Shown in pieces: positions 18,001-30,265 of a stretch of DNA of 64,000 bases. Position numbers and translations under genes: made by a program. The stretch is from assembly GCF_004322855.1 (NCBI RefSeq), contig NZ_CP036402.1, positions 3,968,001 through 4,032,000 on the forward strand. The letters run 5' to 3'. The notes beneath the pieces were generated by a model that saw only the letters and a program-made list of their open reading frames with translations, had not been told where the DNA came from and searched no databases. This DNA is from Egibacter rhizosphaerae (GTDB lineage: Bacteria > Actinomycetota > Nitriliruptoria > Euzebyales > Egibacteraceae). The stretch's first letter is position 1; the number at the start of each line of letters is the position of its first letter.

Positions 18001-19023
18001 TCAAGCCCCGAGCGCGTGGTCCGTACCCGCCGGATCCGACGCGGCACGTCGCGCGGCGGCATCCCGTGCCGGCGACGTGCCCACGGTGAGCCGCAGCGCC
18101 CCGAGCAGCGCCCTGGTCTGGGCGGTGGCCGGTGCGGTCGCGAGACGGCCCGACGGCAGGTCGAGCAGCGCCCGCTGCGCCGGAGCGAGGGTCGCGAGCG
18201 CCCCCGCGAGCAGGGGGAGGTAGGCCGCGCGCAGGGTGGGGGGCAGGGGCGGCCAGCGCAGGAACCGAAAGGCCTCGCGGCCCTGCTCGGTGATCGTCAA
18301 CTCCGGACGGTAGGCGGCGAGCCTGGCGTCGAGCTCGGCCCCGGTGGTCGGCACCCACCCCTCCCGGACGAGCGGCAGTTCCAATCGGCCCGTCCGGAGC
18401 GCGGTGAGCGCCTCGGGGTCCGCGGCCAGCCGCTCCAGGTCGACCCGCGCGTCGAGGAGGCTGGCGGCGCGAGCCTGCTCGGCGACGAACCGGTCCACGA
18501 CGTCGGGCTCGGCCGGCCGCGGCGCGAACACGGCATCGGTGGCGAGCATGCTCGAGGTCAGGGCGAGCGAGACCCAGCCGAGCAGGCGCGGCTCCTCGGC
18601 GGCGTAGGACCTCCCGTCGGGAGCGGTGCCGCGCACGGTGGTGTGCACGCGACGGATCACCCTGGCGGTGTCCAGCGCCTCGCGCGTGGAGCCGAAGGTC
18701 GTGACGGTGATGTAGGCGCTGGTCCGGTGGAGGCGTCCGAGCGGGTCGGTGCGGAACGCCGAATGGTCGGCGACACCGGCCATCGCATGGGGGTGCAGGA
18801 GTTGCACGAGCAGGGCGCGGACGCCACCGGCGATCGCGGCGGGCTCGGCGATGATCCGCCACGAGGCCGAACCCGGCCCGAAGAGCCCGGGGTCGCCGGG
18901 ATCCGCGGTGACGTCGAAGGGCGGGGCCCCGAAGACGCGTGCGAGGCCGGACCGGACGAGGGTGCGCGCGAGCGGCAGACCGTGCGGGCTGAGGCCCGCG
19001 AGGCGGCGGAACGGCGTGGGCAT
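18001..19023 (-). CDS. MpaB-family (DUF2236) oxygenase
   Basis: A 340-residue protein of the oxygenase MpaB / DUF2236 family. GGVRALLVQLLHPHAMAGVADHS is the most conserved stretch (His and Asp candidates for haem or metal contact), followed by RLHRTSAYITVTTFGSTREAL and VHTTVRGTAPDGRSYAAEEP, both typical. Related proteins include Lcp-type rubber oxygenases. The ATG at 19023 is chosen over a longer upstream frame, because that extension reads as anti-sense of the promoter region. The substrate is not known. Confidence 0.8.
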   Translation of the reverse strand: MPTPFRRLAGLSPHGLPLARTLVRSGLARVFGAPPFDVTADPGDPGLFGPGSASWRIIAEPAAIAGGVRALLVQLLHPHAMAGVADHSAFRTDPLGRLHRTSAYITVTTFGSTREALDTARVIRRVHTTVRGTAPDGRSYAAEEPRLLGWVSLALTSSMLATDAVFAPRPAEPDVVDRFVAEQARAASLLDARVDLERLAADPEALTALRTGRLELPLVREGWVPTTGAELDARLAAYRPELTITEQGREAFRFLRWPPLPPTLRAAYLPLLAGALATLAPAQRALLDLPSGRLATAPATAQTRALLGALRLTVGTSPARDAAARRAASDPAGTDHALGA

Positions 19024-19240
19024 GCGGGCAGCCTTCCGCGCACGAGGGGACGCGAACCCGTCCGTTGGGGTGGTCAGGCCGGAGGATCCGGGCTGGCCTA
19101 CCGTGCGTGCTGTGGGGCACACTCGGTGATGAACCCTCGGAGGAGGCGGTAGCGAGCGCCGTCGAACCGGCGCTCCGATTCCCGGGGTCACCAGGACCAC
19201 CTGACCGATCCGGGTGTGACGAGCGGAGGAGGACCGCGGG

Positions 19241-20011
19241 ATGCCGAGCCGCGATCCGCACGAGGACGATGCCGGTCAGCCGACCGGCGAGTGGGTTGAG
19301 GGCGCGCCCTCGGAGGAGCGTCAGGACCGCACGGGCACGGCCGATCCGGATGTGGTCATCGACCTCACTGACGACGCGCTGGCGAGCACCGGACCGGTCG
19401 TCGAGCACCGCGGTCCCGGTGTCCCCGCCGGGCGCTGGGGAGCGCGGCACCAGCCGGTCGCGCCCGCGGCGCCGGCGTCGGCTCGCCCCCGTGGCGCCTG
19501 GATGGGGCTGGTCGTGGTCCTCGCGCTGGCCGTGGTGGTGCTCGCCGCGACGGCGCTCGTGACGCATCAGCGCGGCGTGTCGTGGCAGAGCCGTGCCGAG
19601 GAGGCCACCGAGCGATTGACCGCGGTCGACGGTGCGCGCGCGCAAGCCGAGCAACGCGCGGCGGAGGCCGAGCGGGTCGCCGAGGAGGAGGCGGCCGCCC
19701 GGCGTGACGCCCAGGCGGAACAGGAGCAGGCGCTCGCCGATCTCGACGCGAGCGAAGCGGACGTCGCGGCGCTCGAGTCACGCCTCTCGGACACGGCGGC
19801 GGCCAAGGCTCGACTCGAGGACGCCCTCGCGGTCAACGACCCGACCCTCGCGGGATCGGGGGACGATCAGCTGACCGTTCGACTCGACCGCTGTCTCGAG
19901 CAGTTGGACGCCTGGCTCGCCGGCGATGCGGACGGGTCGGCGCGTGACGCGGCACCCGCCTGTGACGACGCCCGGGAGCGCCTGGGGGAGGTCACGGCTC
20001 GCGGTGACTAG
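19241..20011 (+). CDS. Membrane-anchored coiled-coil protein of unknown function
   Basis: A 256-residue protein I do not recognise. Residues 1-85 are an acidic then Pro/Arg-rich cytosolic part; one membrane segment follows (GAWMGLVVVLALAVVVLAAT, about residues 87-107); residues about 112-205 are a heptad-like Ala/Glu/Arg-rich coiled coil (AEEATERLTAVDGARAQAEQ and onward). A short C-terminal domain has two Cys residues that could pair outside the cell. The ATG at 19241 has GGAGGA upstream. Its last 8 bp overlap the start of the lipoprotein protease gene, so the two are probably made together. DivIC-like or scaffold roles are possible but not supported by any motif. Confidence 0.75.
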   Translation: MPSRDPHEDDAGQPTGEWVEGAPSEERQDRTGTADPDVVIDLTDDALASTGPVVEHRGPGVPAGRWGARHQPVAPAAPASARPRGAWMGLVVVLALAVVVLAATALVTHQRGVSWQSRAEEATERLTAVDGARAQAEQRAAEAERVAEEEAAARRDAQAEQEQALADLDASEADVAALESRLSDTAAAKARLEDALAVNDPTLAGSGDDQLTVRLDRCLEQLDAWLAGDADGSARDAAPACDDARERLGEVTARGD

Positions 20012-20777
20012 ACGGCTTGTCCCCGCGGCGCGGCGGCTTGGCTCCGCCGGGGCCGCCGTGCTCTTGCTGGCCTCCTGCTTGGCGGTGCCGCCCGATGACG
20101 ACGTCCACTTGGAGCGCGAGAGCGCGCCGGCCGCGGACGAGGGGACGCCCAGCCACGGCCCGGACGCCTCCGCGGAGATCCGTGCCGAGAGCGTCGAACG
20201 CCTGGCCCGCGAAGCGACCACACGGGTGCGCGCGGTCGGCTGCGACCGGTTGAGGACCGGTTCCGGGGTGCACCTGGGCGACGGGCTGGTCGTGACCAAC
20301 CGCCACGTCGTCGACCAGGCCGATGAGGTGTCGATCAACAGCTGGGACGGCACCCGGGGGGAGGCGCGCACCGTCGGGGTGGCCGACGATGCCGACATCG
20401 CGCTGCTCCAGGTCGACGAGGCCCCCGTCGAGCACGTGGTGTTGACGGATACCGACCCCGAGCCGGAGGAGCGGCTGGTCCTGCTTGGACACCCGGGGGG
20501 AGGTCCGCAGGTCGTCGCGCGAGGCCCGGTCCTCGGATATCTGGCGCCCGAGGAGCTGCCCGACCTCGAGCCTCACGACGAGGTGCTGCGCATCGGCGCG
20601 CTCGTGTCGCCCGGCAGCTCAGGGGGACCGGTGCTCGACGGGCAGGGGCGCCTCGCGGCGGTGGTGTTCGCCTACGAGGCCGGTGCAGGCCACGCACTGG
20701 CCATTCCCGCGACCCAGCTCGAAGCGTTCGTCGACACACGACCCCGGGATCTGGCCCCACCGGCCGGCTGCCGGTGA
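20004..20777 (+). CDS. Trypsin-like serine protease, predicted lipoprotein
   Basis: A 257-residue extracellular protease of the S1C/trypsin-like type. The N terminus has a signal peptide with lipobox LLLASC. The triad residues are visible: His in VTNRHVV, Asp in DDADIALLQV and Ser in SPGSSGGPV. HtrA enzymes have the same core, but no PDZ domain follows, so this is a short HtrA/DegP-like protease. The GTG at 20004 gives a signal peptide of the usual length and overlaps the stop of the coiled-coil gene. Substrates are unknown; a periplasmic-side quality-control role with its coiled-coil partner is an inference. Confidence 0.82.
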   Translation: MTRRLVPAARRLGSAGAAVLLLASCLAVPPDDDVHLERESAPAADEGTPSHGPDASAEIRAESVERLAREATTRVRAVGCDRLRTGSGVHLGDGLVVTNRHVVDQADEVSINSWDGTRGEARTVGVADDADIALLQVDEAPVEHVVLTDTDPEPEERLVLLGHPGGGPQVVARGPVLGYLAPEELPDLEPHDEVLRIGALVSPGSSGGPVLDGQGRLAAVVFAYEAGAGHALAIPATQLEAFVDTRPRDLAPPAGCR

Positions 20778-20816
20778 CCCCGCCCCCCGGCGACCGGGGG
20801 ACCGGGGACCGGCAGC
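20767..20816. terminator. Long GC-rich bidirectional terminator hairpin
   Basis: A nested hairpin: outer arms GCTGCCGGT and ACCGGCAGC (9 bp), and an inner CCCCCGG/CCGGGGG stem with a 3-nt loop. It overlaps the stop codon of the protease gene and sits between it and the convergent symporter gene (stop at 20878). No T-run is present, as is common in high-G+C actinobacteria. Confidence 0.7.
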
Positions 20817-20877
20817 GAGCACTGTCCGGGGCCGGACCGGTACCCGCCCGGTGGCGAGCATCGGCCCGGCCCGTCTT

Positions 20878-22305
20878 CTACTCGTCCTTCGGTGGCGGTG
20901 CCGGGCCCTTCTTCGGGTCGTCGAGGGCGGTGACGACCTTCCAGTCGGGACGGCTCATGTACTCGCGCGTCTCGCGCGCGATCATCCCCGAAAGCAGCAC
21001 GAGGCCGATGAGGTTCGGCAGCGCCATCAGGCCGTTCATCACGTCGGCGAAGGTCCAGACGACGCCCACCTCGAACAGCGCACCGACGAAGATCAGGACG
21101 ACGAACACCACTCGGTAGGGCTCGACGGCGCGTCGTCCGAACAGGAAGTCCATGCAGCGCTCGCCGAAGTAGCTCCAGCCCAGCAGTGTCGAGAAGGCGA
21201 ACAGCACGACCGCCACGGTCACGAGGATTCCCCCCCACTCACCCGGCAGGCCCTCGCTGAAGGCCCGGATGGTCACGAGGGCGCCCTCGCGGTCGGCGAT
21301 CTCCTCGACCCGGAACCAGGTGTCGGTGACGATGATCGTGAGCGCGGTGAACGAGACGACCACCAACGTGTCGATGAACGTCTGGGTCATCGACACCAGC
21401 GCCTGGCGTACCGGGTGGGAGGTCTGGGCGGCCGCGGCGGCGATCCCGCCGGTCCCCAGACCCGACTCGTTCGAGAAGATTCCCCGCGCCACGCCCTGCT
21501 GGATGACCGCGGCGATGCCGGCCCCGGCGAAGCCACCCGTGGCGGCGGTCCCGGTGAACGCGTCGTTGAAGATGGTCGCGATCGCTGCCGGGAGCGCCTC
21601 CACGTTGACGATCAGGACCCAGAGGGCGGCGAGGATGTAGAAGACCGCCATGATCGGGACGAACATCGCGGCGACGCGGCCGATCGACCGGATGCCGCCG
21701 ATGATGACGGTCGCCGCGAGCACCGTGAGGATGAGGCCCGTGATCCACGTCTCGACGCCGAACTGGTCGTTCACGCTGTCGGCCACGGTGTTGGCCTGGA
21801 CCATGTTGCCGATGCCGAACGCGGCGATCGCGGCGAACACCGCGAACAGCACGCCCAGCACGGGGCCGATCCCGGGGAGCCCCCGGCTGAGGTAGAACAT
21901 TGGACCACCGCTCTGCTCGCCCTTGGCATCGACGCGGCGGTACTTGACGCCCAGGAAGGCCTCGGAGTACTTCGTGGCCATCCCGACCAGGCCCGTGACC
22001 CACATCCACAGGACCGCACCGGGGCCACCGATGGCGATCGCACCGGCCACACCGGCGATGTTGCCGACACCGATCGTCGCCGCGAGCGCGGTGGAGAGTG
22101 CCTGGTAGTGGGAGATGTCGCCCTCGGTGCCCTCCTCCTTGCGTTTGATGAGGGCCAACCAGAGCGCGTAGATCAACCGGCGGAACTGCAGGCCCTTGAG
22201 GATGATGGTCAGCCAGAGCCCGGTGAGCAGCAGCAGGGGAATGAGCAGGTACTCGCCCCAGACGATGCCGCTGAACCAATCGAGTGCGTCTTCGACAGCT
22301 TCCAT
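20878..22305 (-). CDS. Sodium:alanine/glycine symporter (AGCS family)
   Basis: A 475-residue membrane protein with about 10-11 hydrophobic segments. LTGLWLTIILKGLQFRRLIY, SHYQALSTALAATIGVGNIAGVA (Na+ and substrate site), GPGAVLWMWVTGLVGMATKYSEAFLGVKYR and GGPMFYLSRGLPG are AGCS family signatures. It would import alanine or glycine with Na+. The ATG at 22305 has GGAGGGGGA upstream. The 248 bp ahead of it include a small hairpin at about 22408-22426, but I could not match a glycine riboswitch. Amino acid uptake fits the peptide operon nearby. Confidence 0.92.
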   Translation of the reverse strand: MEAVEDALDWFSGIVWGEYLLIPLLLLTGLWLTIILKGLQFRRLIYALWLALIKRKEEGTEGDISHYQALSTALAATIGVGNIAGVAGAIAIGGPGAVLWMWVTGLVGMATKYSEAFLGVKYRRVDAKGEQSGGPMFYLSRGLPGIGPVLGVLFAVFAAIAAFGIGNMVQANTVADSVNDQFGVETWITGLILTVLAATVIIGGIRSIGRVAAMFVPIMAVFYILAALWVLIVNVEALPAAIATIFNDAFTGTAATGGFAGAGIAAVIQQGVARGIFSNESGLGTGGIAAAAAQTSHPVRQALVSMTQTFIDTLVVVSFTALTIIVTDTWFRVEEIADREGALVTIRAFSEGLPGEWGGILVTVAVVLFAFSTLLGWSYFGERCMDFLFGRRAVEPYRVVFVVLIFVGALFEVGVVWTFADVMNGLMALPNLIGLVLLSGMIARETREYMSRPDWKVVTALDDPKKGPAPPPKDE

Positions 22306-22553
22306 TCCCCCTCCGATCCGGGCGTCACGGCCCGACGGACCTGGCGGCGGTTGCAGGGGTGGCGCGGGCCACGGGCTCGAAGGAGTCCCTGCTCGCGACG
22401 CCCTGCTCTCATCGGCGAGATGAGAATAGACCTGGTGGCAACCCCTCCCGCGCCCCTCCACTCACCCCGGCGCGACATCTCGCTGCTTCGCCCGGGGTCC
22501 TCCCGCCCGTCGTCCGGATCTGCCGGGTGGCCGACTCTCGGAATCGACTGGGG

Positions 22554-23242
22554 TCAGGACGAGGGGTCGGCGACCGGGTCCTGACCGGCGAGCAGCAGGA
22601 CGTCGGGTGCGCCCCGGGGCACCGGTCGTTCATGGACCGTCACGGGGCCCACGTGCTCGCCGAGGCGAGTGGCGAACGTCGGATCCTCAGCGGAGGCCCA
22701 GACGGCGAGCACGCCGCCGGGACCCAACAGGCCGGCCAGCCCCGCGAGCCCCGTGGCGTCGTACAGCCACGCGTTCGACGGGTACAGCGTCCAGCCCGGC
22801 CCGTTGTCCACGTCGAGGCAGACGACGTCGGACGGGTCCATGGGGACCGAACCCCGGACGATGTCGGTGACGTCAGCGATCTCCACCCTGACCCTGGGGT
22901 CGTCGAGGACCGGGCCGACCGCCTCCGCGGCGTGGGTGCGCTGCCACCGCACGACGACGGGCTCGATCTCGACGACGAGGACCTCGTGGACCCGCGGGTC
23001 CGCGAGTACCGCCGCGACCGTGACGCCCAGTCCGAGCCCCGCCACCAGGACACGTCGCGGGGACGGATGAGCCGCGAGGGCCAGCCGCCCGAGCTCCCGC
23101 TCGCTGTGCGATGCCGCGGTCGACATCAGGAAGACCCCGTCGGCGATCAACTCGAGATCCCCGCCCCGCTGGCGCAGCGCGAACTCTCCCCGTGGCGTCG
23201 TCACCCGCTCGAGGACCCTCGCCGTCGCGTCGGGGTCGGGCG

Positions 23243-23246
<4 letters not shown>
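22554..23246 (-). CDS. Spermidine synthase-like methyltransferase-fold protein
   Basis: A 230-residue Rossmann-fold protein. VLVAGLGLGVTVAAVLADP is the S-adenosyl-type nucleotide loop, VVEIEPVVVRWQR gives the acidic residue after strand 2, and SDVVCLDVDNGPGWTLYPSN matches the spermidine-synthase-like region in proteins lacking true aminopropyl transfer. Many such proteins are annotated spermine/spermidine synthase, but the catalytic residues are not all visible. It begins at an ATG overlapping the stop of the penicillin-binding protein gene (ATGA), so it is co-translated with it. The reaction is not known. Confidence 0.7.
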
Positions 23247-26197
<2,951 letters not shown>

Positions 26198-26409
26198 CAG
26201 TCGGCTCCTGGAGGTGGGCGGCCGTGCCGGCTCGCGGCCGCGGGTCAAGGACGGGGGTCGGTGGCCGGCGCTCCCGGGCACTCATGGTGCCACTGACGGG
26301 CGCGGTCTTCCCGTTGGCAGGAGTGGCGGACTCGTCCCTCGGGCCGACGCCCGTGTTCCACGGGACTCGTGCCGTCAGGCGGGGCGGCGGGGGACCGGTG
26401 CGTACGGGC

Positions 26410-26709
26410 TCAGCGGTCGCCGTGCTCGGGGATCAGCAGCTCGACGGTGGTGTCGTCCCAGGGGTCCGGCCACCCCGGGTCGGCGGGTGCGCCCCAGCGG
26501 GCGTGTTCCCGGACCAGCAGTTCGCGCTGTCGACCGTTCGCGTCGCGCAGGATCACCTGGCCCCCGGCCCGCATGGTCGACTCGAGCAGTGCCTCGTGGC
26601 TGAGGGCGCGGCTGATCGCCGTGCCGACGTCCACGCCCTGCACGGCCGCGAGCTCCTCCAACAACACGGCGAGCTCGCCCCGCAGACGCAGTCGCACTTC
26701 GCTCGTCAT
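26410..26709 (-). CDS. Small hypothetical protein
   Basis: A 99-residue protein I do not recognise. Residues 1-45 (MTSEVRLRLRGELAVLLEEL and a second helix VDVGTAISRALSHEALLE) look like a strand followed by two helices, as in ribbon-helix-helix DNA-binding proteins. This is only a resemblance. The second half (GGQVILRDANGRQRELLV) could be a short beta-hairpin. The ATG at 26709 is close behind a GGCGGGG sequence. An AT-rich promoter-like patch with TATACT (minus strand, 26756-26761) lies about 50 bp upstream. Confidence 0.6.
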   Translation of the reverse strand: MTSEVRLRLRGELAVLLEELAAVQGVDVGTAISRALSHEALLESTMRAGGQVILRDANGRQRELLVREHARWGAPADPGWPDPWDDTTVELLIPEHGDR

Positions 26710-26791
26710 CGCCCCGCCTTTCGTCCATCAGGTCGAATGGTGACGCCAGGCTTTGAGTATACGGTATGTGACCGGCGATCTCGCTATGTAG

Positions 26792-27778
26792 TTAGGTCGA
26801 GTCGGTCATCCCGTCGCTCAGACGGTGCCGGTGCCAGTCCCAGGCGCTGGCCACGATCGCGTCCAGATCCCGGTGGTGGGGCTCCCAGCCCAGGACCTCC
26901 CGCGCCCGATCGGACGAGGCCACGAGTTCGGCCGGGTCGCCCGGACGGCGCTCGGCCGTGCGCACCGGGATCGGGTGGCCGGTGACGCGTCGTGCCGCCT
27001 CGATGACCTCGTGGACCGAAACGCCCGCGCCTCCGCCGAGATTGCAGACGAGTTGCTCGCGGCCGCCCAGGGCCTCGAGGGCTCGGACGTGAGCATCGGC
27101 CAGGTCGGCCACGTGGACGTAGTCGCGGACGCAGGTCCCGTCCCGGGTCGGGTAGTCGGTCCCGAACACGGCGATCTCGTCGCGCTGCCCGGCCGCGACC
27201 TCGAGCACGAGCGGGATCAGGTGCGTCTCGGGATCGTGCAACTCGCCCCGGTCGGGCGTCGCGCCGCAGGCATTGAAGTAGCGCAGCGCCGCGACCCGCA
27301 AGGGCCGCAGCTCGCTGACCCATTCGAGTGCCCGTTCGGCGAGCAGCTTGGAGGCGCCGTACGCGTTCGTCGGCTCGGTGGGGTCGTCCTCGCGGATCGG
27401 GAGGCGCACGGGGTCGCCGTAGACCGCGGCGGTCGACGAGAGCACGAAGCGTTCGATCCCCGCGCCGACGAGCACCTCGAGCAGGCGCAGGGTCCCGCCG
27501 GTGTTGGCCGCGAAGTAGGTCTCGGGCACGCGCATCGACTCGCCCGCCTCGATCCGGCCCGCGAAGTGCACGCACGCGTTCAGACCCTCGTCGAGCGCCC
27601 GGTGCACGGTTCCGGGGTCGCTCACATCGCCGATCACCAAGGAGGCCGCATCGGGGACGAACTCACGGTGCCCCCGTGAGAGGTCGTCGAGGACGGTCAC
27701 CTCGTGGCCGGCGTCGATGAGCGCGGCGGCGGTCACCGAGCCGATGTAGCCCGCGCCACCGGTGACCAGCACTCGCAT
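26792..27778 (-). CDS. galE: UDP-glucose 4-epimerase
   Basis: A 328-residue extended SDR enzyme that interconverts UDP-glucose and UDP-galactose, usually for cell-surface sugars or galactose use. VLVTGGAGYIGSVTAAALID binds NAD+, VLSSTAAVYGDP supplies the catalytic Ser, and NAYGASKLLAE the Tyr-x3-Lys pair. ALRYFNACGA, GTCVRDYVHVADLADAH and CNLGGGAGVSV are typical GalE stretches. The length matches the family. The ATG at 27778 faces the GGDEF-EAL gene across a 200-bp divergent promoter region. Confidence 0.93.
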   Translation of the reverse strand: MRVLVTGGAGYIGSVTAAALIDAGHEVTVLDDLSRGHREFVPDAASLVIGDVSDPGTVHRALDEGLNACVHFAGRIEAGESMRVPETYFAANTGGTLRLLEVLVGAGIERFVLSSTAAVYGDPVRLPIREDDPTEPTNAYGASKLLAERALEWVSELRPLRVAALRYFNACGATPDRGELHDPETHLIPLVLEVAAGQRDEIAVFGTDYPTRDGTCVRDYVHVADLADAHVRALEALGGREQLVCNLGGGAGVSVHEVIEAARRVTGHPIPVRTAERRPGDPAELVASSDRAREVLGWEPHHRDLDAIVASAWDWHRHRLSDGMTDST

Positions 27779-27978
27779 CGTCACGCCTCCGTCGAAACAC
27801 CGCTCCGTTCGGTGTCGATTCTCCCGGTTCCCACCGCGACGTGCGAACTCGACGGACGCGGGGCGGTCCCGGGTGGGTCGCGCCCGGCCGCGAGCATTAA
27901 CGTCGTGCGGTTTCCCGCCGACGGCAGCGACGAGGCGACGGAACCGTGTGGACCGGTCGTGCCGAGGAGCGAGGCGGG

Positions 27979-30258
27979 GTGCGCGAGCAGCGAAGGGAGG
28001 GGGCGCGGTTGACGGGCGAGCGCGCCGAGGCGGCGGGGCCGCCGCTGCCCGACCACACCGCGACGCTCGGACGGCTCGTGGCTCGCCTCGTGGCTCGCCT
28101 GGCCGCTCAGTCGGACGACGCCCTGGACGACATCGTGCGATCCGCGTTGGCGACGCTCGGTACCCAGTGCGACGTCGAGCAGGCCTACGTCTGCGCCACC
28201 GAGGACGGCGAGCGGTTGACCTGCACCCACCACTGGAACGCGCATGCGGATCCCGCGCCGGCGATCCCCGGGGTGCCGGCCGAGGTCGCGATCCGGTGGT
28301 GGCCGCGGCTCGCCGCCGGCCTGCCCGTGTGCCTGCCCGACGTGCGGGCGCTGGCCGATGAGCGAACAAGCAGCGTGCTGGGTGATGGGGGCGTCCGGTC
28401 GTTCCTCGCGGTGCCTCTGCGCGACGCCGGTCGGCTGACCGGGGCCCTGGCGTTCGCGAGCCTCCGCGCGCCCCGTGCGTGGACCAGGGCGGAGATCGAC
28501 CTCCTCCAAGCGGTGGCCGACACGCTCGCGATGGCCCGCTCCCGCGAGGAGGCGGAAGCCGTGCGCAGCCGCGGCGAGCGGAGGGCGCACGCCCTGACCG
28601 CGCACGGTTCCGAGCTGGTCGTCGTGATCGGACCCGACGGGACGGTCGCTGGGGCGGGGCCGACAACGCGCCGGGTGTTGGGCTGGGAGCCGAACAACCT
28701 CCTCGGGCGGTCCGCACACGATCTCGTCGCCGAACCCGACCGCGACACGTTCGCGAATCGCCTCGTCACGCTGGTGGATCGTCCCGGGGAGCCGACGCGG
28801 CTCCCGGATCTGCGGATGGTCCACGCCGACGGCAGCGTCCGGTGGATGGAGCTCACCGTCACCAACCTGCTCGGTGAGCCCGCGGTCCACGGAATGGTCG
28901 TGAACGCGCACGACGTCACCGAGCGGGTGCGCGCCGAAGCGGCGTTGACGCACCAGGCGCTGCACGATCCGTTGACCGGCCTGCCGAACCGCGGACTCCT
29001 CCTCGACCGGCTGAGTCACGCCCTCGAGCGGGCACAGCGGGCACGGCGCGAGGTGGTCGTGCTGTTCGCCGATCTCGACGACTTCCAGCTCGTGAACCAG
29101 TCGCTCGGCCACACCGCGGGGGACACCGTGCTGATCGAGGTGGCCGGGCGGCTGCAGGCGGTGGTGCGTGCTGCCGACACCGTCGCCCGCTTCGGCGGTG
29201 ACCAGTTCGTCGTCGTCGCCGAGGACGCTGCCGTCGGCGACCACGCCGTGGACCGGCTGGCGAGCACCGTCACCGAGGAGTTGCGCCGCCCCTTCGTCGT
29301 CGGGGGTCGCAGCTGCTACCTGTCGGCGAGCATCGGGGTCGCGCGTGGCTCGGCGGACGTCACCGCCGAGCGGCTGCTCGCCGAGGCCGACGCCGGTCGA
29401 CGTGACGCGAAGGAGCGAGGCCACGACCGGATCGCGCTCGTCGACGGCGACCGGCGGGACGAGACCTTGCGGCGGTTGCAGCTCGTCGACGCGCTGCACC
29501 ACGCGGTCGCTCGGGGCGAGCTGCGCCTCGAGTACCAGGCCGTCGTCGAGCTCGACAGCGGCCGGGTGGTCGGCGCGGAGGCGCTCGTGCGGTGGCAGCG
29601 CCCGTTCGAGCCCCCGCTCGGTCCGTCCGAGTTCATCCCGGTCGCCGAGGAGACCGGCCTGATCGCGCCGGTCGGGGCGTGGGTCCTGGATGAGGCACTG
29701 CACCAGGTCGTGGCATGGGAGCGTGCGCGGCCGGCGGCGGCGCCACTGCGGGTGCTCGTCAACGTGAGCGCGCGTCAGCTCGACTCGGGCGACTTCGTCG
29801 AGACCGTCGCCGGTCTACTCGCCAGTGCGGGTGCCCGGCCGGAGCAGCTGTGCCTGGAGGTCACCGAGGGGGTGCTGCAACAGCAGCCCGATCACACCCG
29901 GACCGTCCTCCGGGATCTCCGGGCCCTCGGGGTCGGGATCGCCATCGACGACTTCGGAACCGGATACTCCTCACTCGCCGAGTTCCGGGACCTGCCCATC
30001 GATGCCGTGAAGATCGACCGGCGCTTGGTCGCGGGCGTCGAGCACGATCGGCGGGACGCGGCCGTGGTGTCCGCAGCGGTGCGGTTGGCTCGCGATCTCG
30101 ACCTGGAACCCCACGCGGAGGGCGTTGAGACCGTCGCGCAGCAGCACCGGGTCCACGAGCTGGGTTGTGCGCTGGCGCAGGGCTACCTGCTGCATCGTCC
30201 CGCTCCGCCCGAGGAGCTCCTCCCGTTGCTGGCACCCGACCCGACCCACCGTCCGTGA
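27979..30258 (+). CDS. GAF-PAS-GGDEF-EAL cyclic di-GMP protein
   Basis: A protein of about 760 residues. An N-terminal GAF-like domain (residues about 45-190), a PAS domain (about 200-310), a GGDEF domain (about 325-485) and an EAL domain (about 495-750) can be read in order. The GGDEF signature is RFGGDQF, with Gln in place of the Glu, so cyclase activity is doubtful. The EAL domain keeps EALVRW, DDFGTGYSSL, AVKIDRRLV and EGVET and is probably an active cyclic di-GMP phosphodiesterase. No transmembrane segment is visible. Start choice is uncertain: GTG at 27979 (GAGGAG upstream), GTG at 27946 or TTG at 28009. Confidence 0.88.
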   Translation: MREQRREGARLTGERAEAAGPPLPDHTATLGRLVARLVARLAAQSDDALDDIVRSALATLGTQCDVEQAYVCATEDGERLTCTHHWNAHADPAPAIPGVPAEVAIRWWPRLAAGLPVCLPDVRALADERTSSVLGDGGVRSFLAVPLRDAGRLTGALAFASLRAPRAWTRAEIDLLQAVADTLAMARSREEAEAVRSRGERRAHALTAHGSELVVVIGPDGTVAGAGPTTRRVLGWEPNNLLGRSAHDLVAEPDRDTFANRLVTLVDRPGEPTRLPDLRMVHADGSVRWMELTVTNLLGEPAVHGMVVNAHDVTERVRAEAALTHQALHDPLTGLPNRGLLLDRLSHALERAQRARREVVVLFADLDDFQLVNQSLGHTAGDTVLIEVAGRLQAVVRAADTVARFGGDQFVVVAEDAAVGDHAVDRLASTVTEELRRPFVVGGRSCYLSASIGVARGSADVTAERLLAEADAGRRDAKERGHDRIALVDGDRRDETLRRLQLVDALHHAVARGELRLEYQAVVELDSGRVVGAEALVRWQRPFEPPLGPSEFIPVAEETGLIAPVGAWVLDEALHQVVAWERARPAAAPLRVLVNVSARQLDSGDFVETVAGLLASAGARPEQLCLEVTEGVLQQQPDHTRTVLRDLRALGVGIAIDDFGTGYSSLAEFRDLPIDAVKIDRRLVAGVEHDRRDAAVVSAAVRLARDLDLEPHAEGVETVAQQHRVHELGCALAQGYLLHRPAPPEELLPLLAPDPTHRP

Positions 30259-30265
30259 GCCCGGA

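Noticed and set aside
22306-22553. Glycine riboswitch before the alanine/glycine symporter
   Set aside because: A small CTCATC/GATGAG hairpin is present, but the conserved glycine-aptamer core sequences could not be found.
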